From Polynucleobacter sp. (lineage in GTDB: Bacteria; Pseudomonadota; Gammaproteobacteria; Burkholderiales; Burkholderiaceae), in NCBI GenBank assembly GCA_023253245.1, contig JALRHB010000038.1:1-10307 (forward strand): 10,307 nucleotides of DNA, given 5' to 3'. Under the pieces are notes generated by a model. That model saw nothing but the letters and a program-made list of their open reading frames with translations, did no database searches and was not told where the DNA came from. Position numbers and translations under genes: made by a program. Position 1 is the first letter of the stretch. Every line of letters starts with the position of its first letter. This document shows positions 1 to 6,286 of this stretch, piece after piece.

Positions 1-700
1 TTTGAGTAAATCGAATCTCGCCACCAAGGCGAATAATTTCTTGGCGCATTTTTTCAACCACGCCCACTAAACGAAATGTGCCAATATGGGGTTTGGCTAC
101 ATACTGAATCTCTTCTGGAGCGCCAGCCTTAATGAACTCGCTAATTACTTTACGCCCATAAAACTTAGGATCTTTAATTTGACTATAAAGTTTTCCATCT
201 GAAAAGGTTCCTGCTCCGCCCTCACCAAACTGCACATTCGATTCTGGGTTCAAGATATTCTTGCGCCATAAACCCCAAGTATCTTGAGTACGTTCGCGTA
301 CCGGCTTGCCGCGCTCAAGAACAATTGGTCTAAATCCCATTTGCGCCAATAGAAGTGCCGCAAAAATTCCACAAGGGCCAAAACCAACAACTACTGGACG
401 CTGAAATGTTTTGGTCTTTAATTGCGAGACATTGGCTACAAAGTGATAACGAGTGTCTGGCGATGGTCGAATATGGGAATCGCTCGAAAACTGCTCTAAG
501 ACTTTTTCCTCATCTCTTACACTAAGATCTACGGTGTAGATAAAAGCCAACGCCACATTTTTTCTAGCGTCATAACTACGCTTAAAGACCTCTGTTTTCA
601 ACAAATCAGCAGGTTTGATCTGCAAGCGCTTCAAAATTGCAGATTCCAGCGCCTCAGGAGGGTGACCAATAGGCAAGCGAAGTTCAGTAATACGGATCAT
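1..700 (-). CDS. FAD-dependent dehydrogenase (COG2509-like), 5' part only
   Basis: I translated the minus strand from the ATG at 700-698. It stays open for 233 codons to the left window edge, so the C-terminal half is missing; family members are usually about 530-550 residues. Residues 1-95 form an N-terminal domain typical of this family, ahead of the nucleotide-binding fold. The Rossmann dinucleotide-binding motif GFGPCG is at residues 106-111, and an acidic residue ends the second strand (VLERG, E129), as expected for binding the FAD ribose. A glycine-rich stretch with FGEGGAGTFSDGKL at about 158-171 is characteristic of this FAD-dependent oxidoreductase group. The physiological substrate of the family is not established, so I give no symbol. 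The protein is probably cytoplasmic, with no signal peptide. The gene diverges from yaeQ across a 99-bp gap. No strong Shine-Dalgarno precedes the ATG. Confidence 0.85.
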   Translation of the reverse strand, partial: MIRITELRLPIGHPPEALESAILKRLQIKPADLLKTEVFKRSYDARKNVALAFIYTVDLSVRDEEKVLEQFSSDSHIRPSPDTRYHFVANVSQLKTKTFQRPVVVGFGPCGIFAALLLAQMGFRPIVLERGKPVRERTQDTWGLWRKNILNPESNVQFGEGGAGTFSDGKLYSQIKDPKFYGRKVISEFIKAGAPEEIQYVAKPHIGTFRLVGVVEKMRQEIIRLGGEIRFTQ

Positions 701-705
701 GGGGC

Positions 706-734
706 TTAACAATACACATTTAGGAGGGTATTTT
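706..734 (+). promoter_or_regulatory. Candidate sigma-70 promoter for yaeQ and the PIN gene
   Basis: TTAACA at 706-711 (5 of 6 to the -35 consensus) and TATTTT at 729-734 (4 of 6 to the -10) are separated by 17 bases. Transcription would start near 741 and leave a leader of about 59 bases before the yaeQ ATG. This is a consensus match by eye in AT-rich DNA, so it is only a candidate. Confidence 0.3.
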
Positions 735-799
735 CTCAAATAATACTTGCAGAAACCCTCAGATTCTCATCCCAGCCTAATTAAAGGCGATAATGCCCC

Positions 800-1348
800 A
801 TGGCCCTACGCGCAACCATTTATAAAGCCGACCTTCACGTCGCAGATTCCGACCGGCACTACTACGGCAGTCATTCTCTGACTATCGCTAAGCACCCTTC
901 AGAGACCGAGGAGCGGATGATGGTACGTATTATTGCTTTTGCACTCCAAGCTCAAGAAGACTTAGTATTTACCAAGGGTCTAAGTGAGACCGATGAGCCC
1001 GATCTTTGGATCAAAGATCTCACTGATGCTATTAAGTTATGGGTAGAAATCGGTCAGCCAGATGAACGTCGCATCCTGAAAGGCTGTGGCCGCTCCGATC
1101 AAGTGATCGTCTATTGCTATGGAGGGAACACTAGCAAGATCTGGTGGGATGGGATTGCCAATAAGCTCAACCGTGCACGGAATTTAAAAGTCATCTCTAT
1201 TCCCGCAGAACAAGCCAAGGAGCTTAATAAGCTTGTTGAGCGGAGTATGGTGCTTCATGTCAACATTCAAGATGGTGAAGCTTATGTCTCATCGGATATG
1301 GGTCAAGTCACAATTACTCCAGAAATTTGGCGCGACCAGCAGTCATGA
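800..1348 (+). CDS. yaeQ: YaeQ family protein
   Basis: This 182-residue protein matches YaeQ over its whole length (E. coli YaeQ is about 181 residues). Recognisable blocks are the opening MALRATIYKADL, HPSET at 32-36 followed by ERMMVR, DEPDLW at 65-70, LWVEIGQPDERR at 80-91, and a C-terminal strand ending in a Trp-containing tail. Crystal structures of the family show a PD-(D/E)XK-nuclease-like fold, and the acidic positions in DEPDLW and WVEIG are where such active-site residues would lie. Nuclease activity has not, to my knowledge, been firmly shown. E. coli yaeQ was first described in connection with suppression of rfaH (transcription elongation) defects. The protein is cytoplasmic, with no signal peptide. 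A weak AAAGG lies about 12 bases before the ATG. The stop overlaps the start of the next gene (ATGA at 1345-1348), so the two are probably translated together. Confidence 0.93.
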   Translation: MALRATIYKADLHVADSDRHYYGSHSLTIAKHPSETEERMMVRIIAFALQAQEDLVFTKGLSETDEPDLWIKDLTDAIKLWVEIGQPDERRILKGCGRSDQVIVYCYGGNTSKIWWDGIANKLNRARNLKVISIPAEQAKELNKLVERSMVLHVNIQDGEAYVSSDMGQVTITPEIWRDQQS

Positions 1349-1767
1349 AGCGTTTTATCTTGGACACCAATGTCTTGCTCGATATTTTTGTGTTTCAGGA
1401 TCTAAAAGCCGAGGATTTAAAGCAGGCAATCATTGATCGAAAATTCGAGTTTTTTGCCTGCCAAAAAACTATTACAGAATTAGTTGACGTGATCGCCCGC
1501 CCGCTTTTTGGTTTAGAGCCACAGCAGCAAAGTATGATCCTAAATCAATGGCAGTCATTGAGCCAGTTTCAAGACGATTCGCGCTTACTCTCAGCCCCCT
1601 GGAATTGCTCAGATGCAGATGATCAAGTATTTTTAGACCTAGCCTTTACGCTCAAGCCAGCTATTTTGATTAGCAAAGATAATGATCTTTTACAACTCGC
1701 TAAGTGTGCTGCTAAAGATGATATTGTAATTACCTCAAACTACAATATCTTCAAGAGTGAAGCTTAA
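1345..1767 (+). CDS. PIN-domain ribonuclease-like protein (COG1569 / TIGR00305 type)
   Basis: From the ATG at 1345 the protein has 140 residues. An in-frame TTG at 1327 would add six, but the ATGA overlap with the yaeQ stop favours 1345. The PIN fold is clear. It opens with FILDTNVLLD, giving D7; the next conserved acidic residue is E45 in TITELVDVIARP; the third set is D90/D92/D93 in CSDADDQVFLDLA, and D112/D114 follow in SKDNDLL. These acidic residues coordinate the metal in PIN ribonucleases. The family is usually labelled 'putative toxin of a toxin-antitoxin system'. However, no small DNA-binding antitoxin gene precedes it here: the neighbouring gene is yaeQ. A toxin role is therefore inherited from the family label only. 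It has no signal peptide. A Shine-Dalgarno is not evident, which fits translational coupling. Confidence 0.85.
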   Translation: MKRFILDTNVLLDIFVFQDLKAEDLKQAIIDRKFEFFACQKTITELVDVIARPLFGLEPQQQSMILNQWQSLSQFQDDSRLLSAPWNCSDADDQVFLDLAFTLKPAILISKDNDLLQLAKCAAKDDIVITSNYNIFKSEA

Positions 1768-1844
1768 AACACAATTCATATTCAGAATGATGGGTTGGAG
1801 TCAATTGATGTCGCTTAATTTTTTTGAGAAAGCCTGTCTTTAAG

Positions 1845-2069
1845 ATGAATAAACCCAAAATGGCTGACGCCGATGATGGTCTTTTTAAGCCTGGCAGCAA
1901 GCTAAGGCATCTCAAAACTGGCGGGCTTTATAAGGTTGTGCTTTTAGCGAATATAGAAGCTACATTAGAGCCAGCCTACGTTTATGAGTCAATGCAAACT
2001 CACGATTTTTGGATTAGGCCAAAAGCGGAGATGGAAGACGGTCGCTTTGAATTAGTCAACAAACAATAA
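1845..2069 (+). CDS. DUF1653-like small protein
   Basis: This is a 74-residue protein from the ATG at 1845. Other in-frame starts are TTG at 1824 (+7 residues) and ATG at 1860 (-5), and none has a strong Shine-Dalgarno. The pattern FKPGSKLRHLKTGGLYKV (residues 14-31), then a valine- and acid-rich strand with AYVYES, then FWIRP (55-59) and a closing GRFELV matches the layout of DUF1653. Those proteins have a beta-rich fold of about 65-75 residues that begins with a 'G-x-x-x-H-K-x-G-x-x-Y-x-V' strand and ends with 'W-(V/I)-R-P ... RF'. The biochemical role of the family is unknown. slyX follows 13 bases after the stop, so the two are likely co-transcribed. Assignment to the family is from motif memory and moderately certain; that it is a real gene is more certain. 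Confidence 0.68.
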   Translation: MNKPKMADADDGLFKPGSKLRHLKTGGLYKVVLLANIEATLEPAYVYESMQTHDFWIRPKAEMEDGRFELVNKQ

Positions 2070-2082
2070 AGAGGGAAATGCC

Positions 2083-2286
2083 ATGTCTGAAGATCGTATT
2101 ACCAACCTTGAGATAAAGCTCAGTTTTACCGAAGACCTCATAGAACAGCTCAATCAAACTGTCTATAAACAACAACAGCAACTTGAATTTTTGTATCGAG
2201 AACTTAAATCGATTAAAGAACAGGCTGGGAGCAGCGATCAATCGGGCGTTCGCAATTTAAAGGATGAGATTCCACCGCATTATTGA
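2083..2286 (+). CDS. slyX: SlyX family protein
   Basis: This 67-residue protein opens with MSEDRITNLEIKLSFTEDLIEQLN and continues as a heptad-rich coiled coil to about residue 48 (VYKQQQQLEFLYRELKSI). After a short linker it ends in IPPHY, the characteristic SlyX C-terminal signature. SlyX proteins are about 65-75 residues, so this is full length. The function is unknown. The E. coli gene lies next to slyD and is named for that position, but no slyD is visible here. A good Shine-Dalgarno (AGAGGG) sits about 8 bases before the ATG. It follows the DUF1653-like gene by 13 bases and probably shares its transcript. The protein is cytoplasmic and likely oligomerises through the coiled coil. Confidence 0.9.
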   Translation: MSEDRITNLEIKLSFTEDLIEQLNQTVYKQQQQLEFLYRELKSIKEQAGSSDQSGVRNLKDEIPPHY

Positions 2287-2312
2287 TAGTTATACTCCTG
2301 ATACTGTCTAAA
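2283..2312 (+). promoter_or_regulatory. Candidate promoter for the YvlD-like gene
   Basis: TTGATA at 2283-2288 overlaps the slyX stop. TCTAAA at 2307-2312 follows after 18 bases, with 5 of 6 and 4 of 6 consensus matches. The leader would be about 30 bases. It could let the membrane-protein gene be expressed apart from slyX. This is a match by eye only. Confidence 0.28.
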
Positions 2313-2349
2313 AAATAAACTACTCACTAATTAATAAAAGGATTTCAAT

Positions 2350-2697
2350 ATGGGAAACTTAGTGCCGTTTTTGGTCCAATGGGGCTTGACCTCGTTATCC
2401 CTCTGGGTCGCCAGCTATCTTTTTAGTGGCTTACGCTTTGCTGATGGCGGCTCTCTTTTGATTGCCGCCTTATTACTTGGTTTTGCTAATGCGGTTGTGA
2501 AGCCTTTGCTTATTCTATTTACCCTACCACTGACAGTCCTCACAATGGGACTGTTCTTGCTGGTAGTTAACGCCCTGGTGTTAATGCTCGTGTCAGCACT
2601 GGTTAGTGGTTTTACGATTTCCAGCTTTTGGACAGCATTCTTTGCCAGTATTTTTATTTCATTATTCAGCTTATTTATCAGCGGAATTCTTTTTTAA
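2350..2697 (+). CDS. Phage holin family IV / YvlD-like membrane protein
   Basis: This 115-residue, strongly hydrophobic protein has four predicted membrane helices at about 5-26, 33-50, 55-80 and 92-114. The conserved family block GFANAVVKPLLILFTLPLTV (about 44-63), with N and P spaced as in Pfam 'Phage_holin_4_2', is clear, and so is the following helix ending in ALVLMLVSALVSGF. The length matches the family (110-125). Despite the name, chromosomal members such as B. subtilis YvlD are not in prophages, and nothing phage-like lies nearby. YvlD-type proteins are linked to envelope stress responses in Firmicutes; the proteobacterial role is unknown. An AAAGGA Shine-Dalgarno lies about 8 bases before the ATG. 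The gene converges on asmA with only 3 bases between stop codons, and I found no convincing terminator hairpin there. Confidence 0.88.
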   Translation: MGNLVPFLVQWGLTSLSLWVASYLFSGLRFADGGSLLIAALLLGFANAVVKPLLILFTLPLTVLTMGLFLLVVNALVLMLVSALVSGFTISSFWTAFFASIFISLFSLFISGILF

Positions 2698-2700
2698 GCT

Positions 2701-4527
2701 CTAATTTTTACCCGGAGAAATATCTGACCAAGGCTGAAGTGCATCTCGGCATGGGTGACCTTTGGAGGTCAGTGAGCGGGCATTTTCAGCAAGTAGGCTT
2801 GCACCGCCAGTCAAAAATCCAAGTCCAATAGAAACGGCGCTATTGACCACTCCAGCCTGATTGATCACTGCTTTGGGGTTCGAGAGCGTTCCACCGACCT
2901 TAACCAAACCAGCTAAATCTAGCCCAGTAGTAAGTCCTGATTTCTCTTTTGGATCGATGGTTAAATTGACTGCTTCATTTTTTAAATTAATGGAACCAGC
3001 TAAAACTACATTTAAACGATCAGTTTCCATACCAACAGTATTAGCAATGTTGATTTGACCATTATTAATCGGAAGATAAGCCACGGCACACTCTAAGATG
3101 GTTTCGGCTGACTTTTTACGCAATGGGTTCATGGAGTCGAGCACAGTGATCACAAAATCACCCGCATTATTCAAAAAATTTGACCCCATTTTTGCCTGCT
3201 CAATACTGACTTGAATCTTTCCATTCGAATTTGCGACCATTTGATGCAAACTGTTTCCGCTTAGTTGCATTTCTAATGCTATTTTCATCTTGCCGCCAGT
3301 CACCTTGGAGCTGGGATCAATCCTTGCAAGCAGACTTTCCAGGCTTAAATCCTTCGTAACACCCTTTAACTGAACTGCCGTAGCTGAGCTATCAAGTTTT
3401 GACATTTTCAACTGCAAATCTGCACTTCCTTTGCCCACCTGAAAAGCAAGCTTAGGGATATCAATGACATTTCCTTGTAGTAGCAAGTCTGCCTTAAGAT
3501 TTTCGATTGGCTTGCGACCAGGAAGCCCGAGCTCAAAGATATCAATACTTACCTTTCCCTGCATCTTAGGAATACTATTAAATGGCAATTCATCATTACT
3601 GAATAGGTATGAAGATGCATTACGAATGGGCTTACTTTGTACAGGAGCCGCCGATGTTCCAGCTGAGGTGCTTGAGCTAGCAATACCATCGGATAAAGCC
3701 GATCCCAAGCTAGGCCAATCGAATGATTTTGATGTCAACGCAATATCGAGTACCGCATCAGTCTTGTGATCCTTTCTCACAGTGCCTTTGATAGCCAAAG
3801 CCTTCTTGTTTATAAGAAGGCTGAGATCAACAGGGAAATTCACTGCAGAACTGCCCCAGTCATTTAATAACTCAGTAAATGAACCAGTCTTTCCACTAAG
3901 CTCAATAGTTAAACCTCGATAAACCCCAGCAAAAGATAGCAGAGTTTTATCGCCGCTCTTCCTAGCGGAGAGATTGCGAACCTGATATTTAGATTCTTGG
4001 CCACGAGAATCGCGATATTCGATCTGCGCATTAGCAAGCGAAAGCTTTTCAATATCGATCAAACTTCTATCATTTGAGTTTGTAGCTAATCCTTTATCGG
4101 AATTTGAGGTCACAGTGGCGGGCGCATCATCACTTAAGCTCCAATTAGACACGCCCGCAGAATTTGTTTGCAAATACACATTGACACCATTTAATCCAAT
4201 ACTGTCAATTTCTACACTGCCCTTTAATAAAGGCAGTGTTTTAATATTAAGCTCGATGTGTTTAATTGCGAGCATCTCTGAAGTCTTTGCCCAGGGGGCG
4301 TTACTCAAACTTAAACGATCTGCTGTCACAGCAATTTTTGGAAATACACTCAATGAAACAGGCCCCTCAATCTTAAGATCCCGTCCAGTGGCAGACTTCA
4401 CTGACGAAGAGATCAAGCCGGCTAACTGAGTAGGATTAATGGCCTTAGCGACATACCAAGCGCCTATCCCACCGATCAGGACAATACCACCCAAGAATCC
4501 TAAGACAATCTTGCTTGTTTTATTCAT
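2701..4527 (-). CDS. asmA: AsmA family inner-membrane/periplasmic protein
   Basis: This is a 608-residue protein (E. coli AsmA is about 617). A single N-terminal membrane helix at about 7-28 follows a short basic start (MNKTSK), so the rest is periplasmic. The classical AsmA N-terminal block follows: a basic amphipathic GRDLKIEGPVSLSVFPKIAV (48-67), then LSLSNAPWAKTSEMLAIKHIEL (72-93) and the repeated beta-strand pattern. Two Ser/Thr/Ala-rich linkers interrupt it near 131-153 and 284-305. The C-terminal AsmA domain contains NGKIQVSIEQAKMGSNFLN, then CAVAYLPINNGQI, and ends with a Cys-containing tail (GHPCRDAL). Proteins of this superfamily form elongated beta-groove bridges linked to phospholipid movement to, and homeostasis of, the outer membrane. 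No strong Shine-Dalgarno precedes the ATG. The gene is alone on its strand and diverges from yjdM across 76 bases. Confidence 0.92.
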   Translation of the reverse strand: MNKTSKIVLGFLGGIVLIGGIGAWYVAKAINPTQLAGLISSSVKSATGRDLKIEGPVSLSVFPKIAVTADRLSLSNAPWAKTSEMLAIKHIELNIKTLPLLKGSVEIDSIGLNGVNVYLQTNSAGVSNWSLSDDAPATVTSNSDKGLATNSNDRSLIDIEKLSLANAQIEYRDSRGQESKYQVRNLSARKSGDKTLLSFAGVYRGLTIELSGKTGSFTELLNDWGSSAVNFPVDLSLLINKKALAIKGTVRKDHKTDAVLDIALTSKSFDWPSLGSALSDGIASSSTSAGTSAAPVQSKPIRNASSYLFSNDELPFNSIPKMQGKVSIDIFELGLPGRKPIENLKADLLLQGNVIDIPKLAFQVGKGSADLQLKMSKLDSSATAVQLKGVTKDLSLESLLARIDPSSKVTGGKMKIALEMQLSGNSLHQMVANSNGKIQVSIEQAKMGSNFLNNAGDFVITVLDSMNPLRKKSAETILECAVAYLPINNGQINIANTVGMETDRLNVVLAGSINLKNEAVNLTIDPKEKSGLTTGLDLAGLVKVGGTLSNPKAVINQAGVVNSAVSIGLGFLTGGASLLAENARSLTSKGHPCRDALQPWSDISPGKN

Positions 4528-4603
4528 GATGATGCATTCTAACTTTGTAAGGAACGGCGTGGACTAAAATGAGTTCTAGGATCGCCAAATCGAATCAATC
4601 TAA

Positions 4604-4951
4604 ATGAACACTAATACCATCACTCCCCCATGCCCTGCTTGTAAAGAGGATATGAGCTACCCAGACGGAAATAACTATGTCTGCGCTCAATGCGGGCATG
4701 AATGGCCCATGATGGAGATTGCTGATGAGCCTGAGGCTGGCCTGATTGTGAAAGATGCCAACGGCAATCTACTAGCTGATGGTGATAGCGTTACTTTGAT
4801 TAAAGACCTCAAGGTTAAGGGGTCCTCTACCACCTTAAAAGTAGGCACCAAAATTAAAGGCATTCGCCTCGTTTCTGGCGATCATGAGGTGGATTGCAAA
4901 ACCGAGGCTGGCAACATGCTACTCAAAGCCTGCTTTTTGAAAAAAGCCTAA
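4604..4951 (+). CDS. yjdM: Zinc-ribbon protein YjdM (PhnA family)
   Basis: This 115-residue protein has an N-terminal zinc ribbon with CPAC at 10-13 and CAQC at 27-30, followed by GHEW, and then the conserved PhnA domain: DANGNLLADGDSVTLIKDLKVKG at about 52-74, then TTLKVGTKIKGIRLV and a closing NMLLKACFLKKA. E. coli YjdM is about 111 residues, so this is full length. The older name PhnA reflects map position near the phosphonate-use genes. It should not be confused with phosphonoacetate hydrolase, and no phosphonate genes are in this window. The biochemical role is unresolved. It diverges from asmA. No strong Shine-Dalgarno lies just upstream of the ATG. Confidence 0.92.
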   Translation: MNTNTITPPCPACKEDMSYPDGNNYVCAQCGHEWPMMEIADEPEAGLIVKDANGNLLADGDSVTLIKDLKVKGSSTTLKVGTKIKGIRLVSGDHEVDCKTEAGNMLLKACFLKKA

Positions 4952-4984
4952 GCAAGAAAGTTTAATCAAGCCCCGTTCAAAACT

Positions 4985-5022
4985 AAGGCCTGATACACCC
5001 ACTATTCTGCACTGGCCTTTTT
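4985..5022 (+). terminator. Weak candidate terminator after yjdM
   Basis: AAGGCC at 4985-4990 can pair with GGCCTT at 5014-5019, and a run of five T follows at 5018-5022. The 23-base loop is long and the stem is only 6 bp. The structure runs into the 3' end of the convergent DUF465-like gene. It might serve both directions, but the call is weak. Confidence 0.22.
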
Positions 5023-5220
5023 AAGCACAGCATAGAGCTGATCTTTGAGCAATAACTTCTCTTTTTTTAGCGTTTCAATTTCTTCTGGAGTGCCCGGTTC
5101 AGTATGGGCTTCCATGCGTTGAATTTTCTGATCTAGATTATTGTGCTTGTCAAATAAATGGGAAAAATGACGATCTGATGTTTTCAGCTTAGTAATTAAC
5201 TCACGATATTCAGGGAACAT
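5002..5220 (-). CDS. DUF465 / YdcH-like small coiled-coil protein
   Basis: This 72-residue protein starts MFPEYRELITKLKTSDRHF and continues HLFDKHNNLDQKI, then ETLKKEKLLLKDQLYAVL near the C-terminus. This is the DUF465 pattern: two helices in a hairpin, with conserved FxxLFxxHNxLDxxI and a lysine-rich 'LKKEKLxLKD' second helix. Family members are 65-80 residues and of unknown function. A purine-rich AGAGAG Shine-Dalgarno lies about 8 bases upstream. It faces yjdM tail to tail and diverges from the H1-tail/YbjN-like gene across 211 bases. The protein is cytoplasmic, with no signal peptide or membrane segment. Confidence 0.85.
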   Translation of the reverse strand: MFPEYRELITKLKTSDRHFSHLFDKHNNLDQKIQRMEAHTEPGTPEEIETLKKEKLLLKDQLYAVLKKASAE

Positions 5221-5273
5221 AGATTCTCTCTAAGTTGAGGTTTTGAAAAACTGCACGCTTCCAGTGTATCAAG

Positions 5274-5346
5274 ATAGGGAGTAATTTCAAGCCGAAATAA
5301 ATCTCCTTGGCAATTACCCTTGGTATTGATAGGAAAATCTCCCTAT
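5274..5346. repeat. Spaced 8-bp inverted repeat in the divergent intergenic region
   Basis: ATAGGGAG at 5274-5281 is exactly complementary to CTCCCTAT at 5339-5346, with 57 bases between them. The pair lies in the 211-bp gap (5221-5431) between the DUF465-like gene and the H1-tail gene, the longest gap in the window. A tandem GATATT pair (5348-5353 and 5354-5359) follows directly. TTGATA at 5326-5331 with GATATT 16 bases on is a possible promoter toward the H1-tail gene. All of this could be chance, and nothing else is recognisable in the gap. Confidence 0.25.
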
Positions 5347-5431
5347 AGATATTGATATTACGAGACAATAACTGCAGTAATATCGCAATGTACACAAAGC
5401 ACTTAACCACTGAAATGAAGGGTAATGGACC

Positions 5432-6265
5432 ATGGCTACAAAGAAGACACCAGCAAAAAAGAAAGTAGCTAGCAAAGTAGTAAAAAAAGCCCCAACAAAA
5501 AAGGCTGCAAAGAAGGTCGCAGTTAAAAAGACGGTTGCCAAAAAAGCAGTGAAGAAACTTGCCAAAAAACCAGCTGTCAAGAAGACTGTTGTTAAAAAAA
5601 CTGCCCCTAAAAAACCGGCTCCAAAAAAGCTGGCCAAAAAATCAAAGAAAGTAGCAGCACCAAAGAAGCTTAAAGTTGACCAGTATGGACTTGAGGAAGA
5701 TGACGAGTTTTATGGCCTGTACTTTGCAAAGTCCACCAAAAAAGGTTTGGTTGAGGTCAAACCTTGCACTTTCTCATTGATGTATTGGTGGAAAGGCCTA
5801 CTTGGCTATCCAGACATGATCGAGATTTCCAAGGACAGTAATACCGCCATGCTTCAGTTTGAATCTACTTTCGGCGGCGGCGATTCTGGTGAAACCGAAT
5901 TAACTGAAAAAGACGTCTTTGACGTAGATCACATCATCGAGGTAGATGAGGAAGAGCAACTGATTTCACTATATTCTTATGTACCAATTGCCATTCCAGA
6001 AAATCTGGTTGGCGCTCTTAGCCTTTCTATTCTTAATATCAATCCAGAAACCCGTTATGGCAACCTAGAAATTTGCACCACCGATACCGAAGAAGGAGAG
6101 AATGAGCATTTTTTACGCTACCGAGCCGCTACTTATCTACGTGGCATTAAGTCAGGAAAAGTAGAGGCCATTGAAAGCATGGTCACTAACGGATCTGAGT
6201 TCTTTGGCCTAGCTTTGGATGCTATGTGCGTTAATAAATCTATTAAGAAATGGTTACTCAGTTAA
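5432..6265 (+). CDS. Histone H1-like Lys-rich tail fused to a YbjN-like acidic domain
   Basis: The protein has 277 residues. Residues 1-80 are a low-complexity tail of Lys, Ala, Val, Pro and Thr with 34 lysines, no acidic residues and no arginine. KK pairs recur every 4-5 residues, as in bacterial H1-like proteins (Hc1/Hc2, AlgP, BpH1), which bind DNA without sequence specificity. From about 83 the character reverses to an acidic folded body (LEEDDEFYGLYF, then DVDHIIEVDEEEQ). The part from about 168 to the end has the layout of YbjN-family domains: an acidic strand, a short VPIAIPENLVGALSLSILNIN helix, the strand RYGNLEI, then HFLRYRAATYLRG and a long C-terminal helix. YbjN proteins have a secretion-chaperone-like fold and an ill-defined regulatory role. 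A good Shine-Dalgarno (GAAGGG) precedes the ATG by about 9 bases. The YbjN assignment is by pattern and moderately certain; the bipartite composition is directly visible. Confidence 0.78.
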   Translation: MATKKTPAKKKVASKVVKKAPTKKAAKKVAVKKTVAKKAVKKLAKKPAVKKTVVKKTAPKKPAPKKLAKKSKKVAAPKKLKVDQYGLEEDDEFYGLYFAKSTKKGLVEVKPCTFSLMYWWKGLLGYPDMIEISKDSNTAMLQFESTFGGGDSGETELTEKDVFDVDHIIEVDEEEQLISLYSYVPIAIPENLVGALSLSILNINPETRYGNLEICTTDTEEGENEHFLRYRAATYLRGIKSGKVEAIESMVTNGSEFFGLALDAMCVNKSIKKWLLS

Positions 6266-6286
6266 TCAAGTTACTCTAGAAAGTAA

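Noticed and set aside
722..728. Strong Shine-Dalgarno-like AGGAGGG on the plus strand
   Set aside because: No ATG, GTG or TTG lies at a usable distance with an open frame. The next gene starts at 800.
2056..2241. Open frame antisense to slyX
   Set aside because: It fully overlaps a strongly supported slyX and has no recognisable family features.
2350..2697. Prophage remnant suggested by a 'phage holin family' protein
   Set aside because: The family name is historical. No lysin, integrase, structural gene or attachment repeat is nearby, and the neighbours are housekeeping genes.
4932..4947. GCTTTTT/AAAAAGC hairpin near the end of yjdM
   Set aside because: It lies inside the coding sequence over Lys/Phe codons with almost no loop and no following T run, and is probably a coding coincidence.
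4604..4951. Phosphonate-utilisation locus suggested by the PhnA name
   Set aside because: The protein is YjdM, a zinc-ribbon protein. No phosphonate transport or C-P lyase genes are present, so the pathway cannot be inferred.
5314..5637. Hydrophobic Phe/Ala/Thr-rich ORF antisense to the H1-like tail
   Set aside because: It is the mirror of repeated lysine and alanine codons on the plus strand (AAA reads as TTT, Phe). It has no good ribosome binding site, and the sense gene is far better supported.
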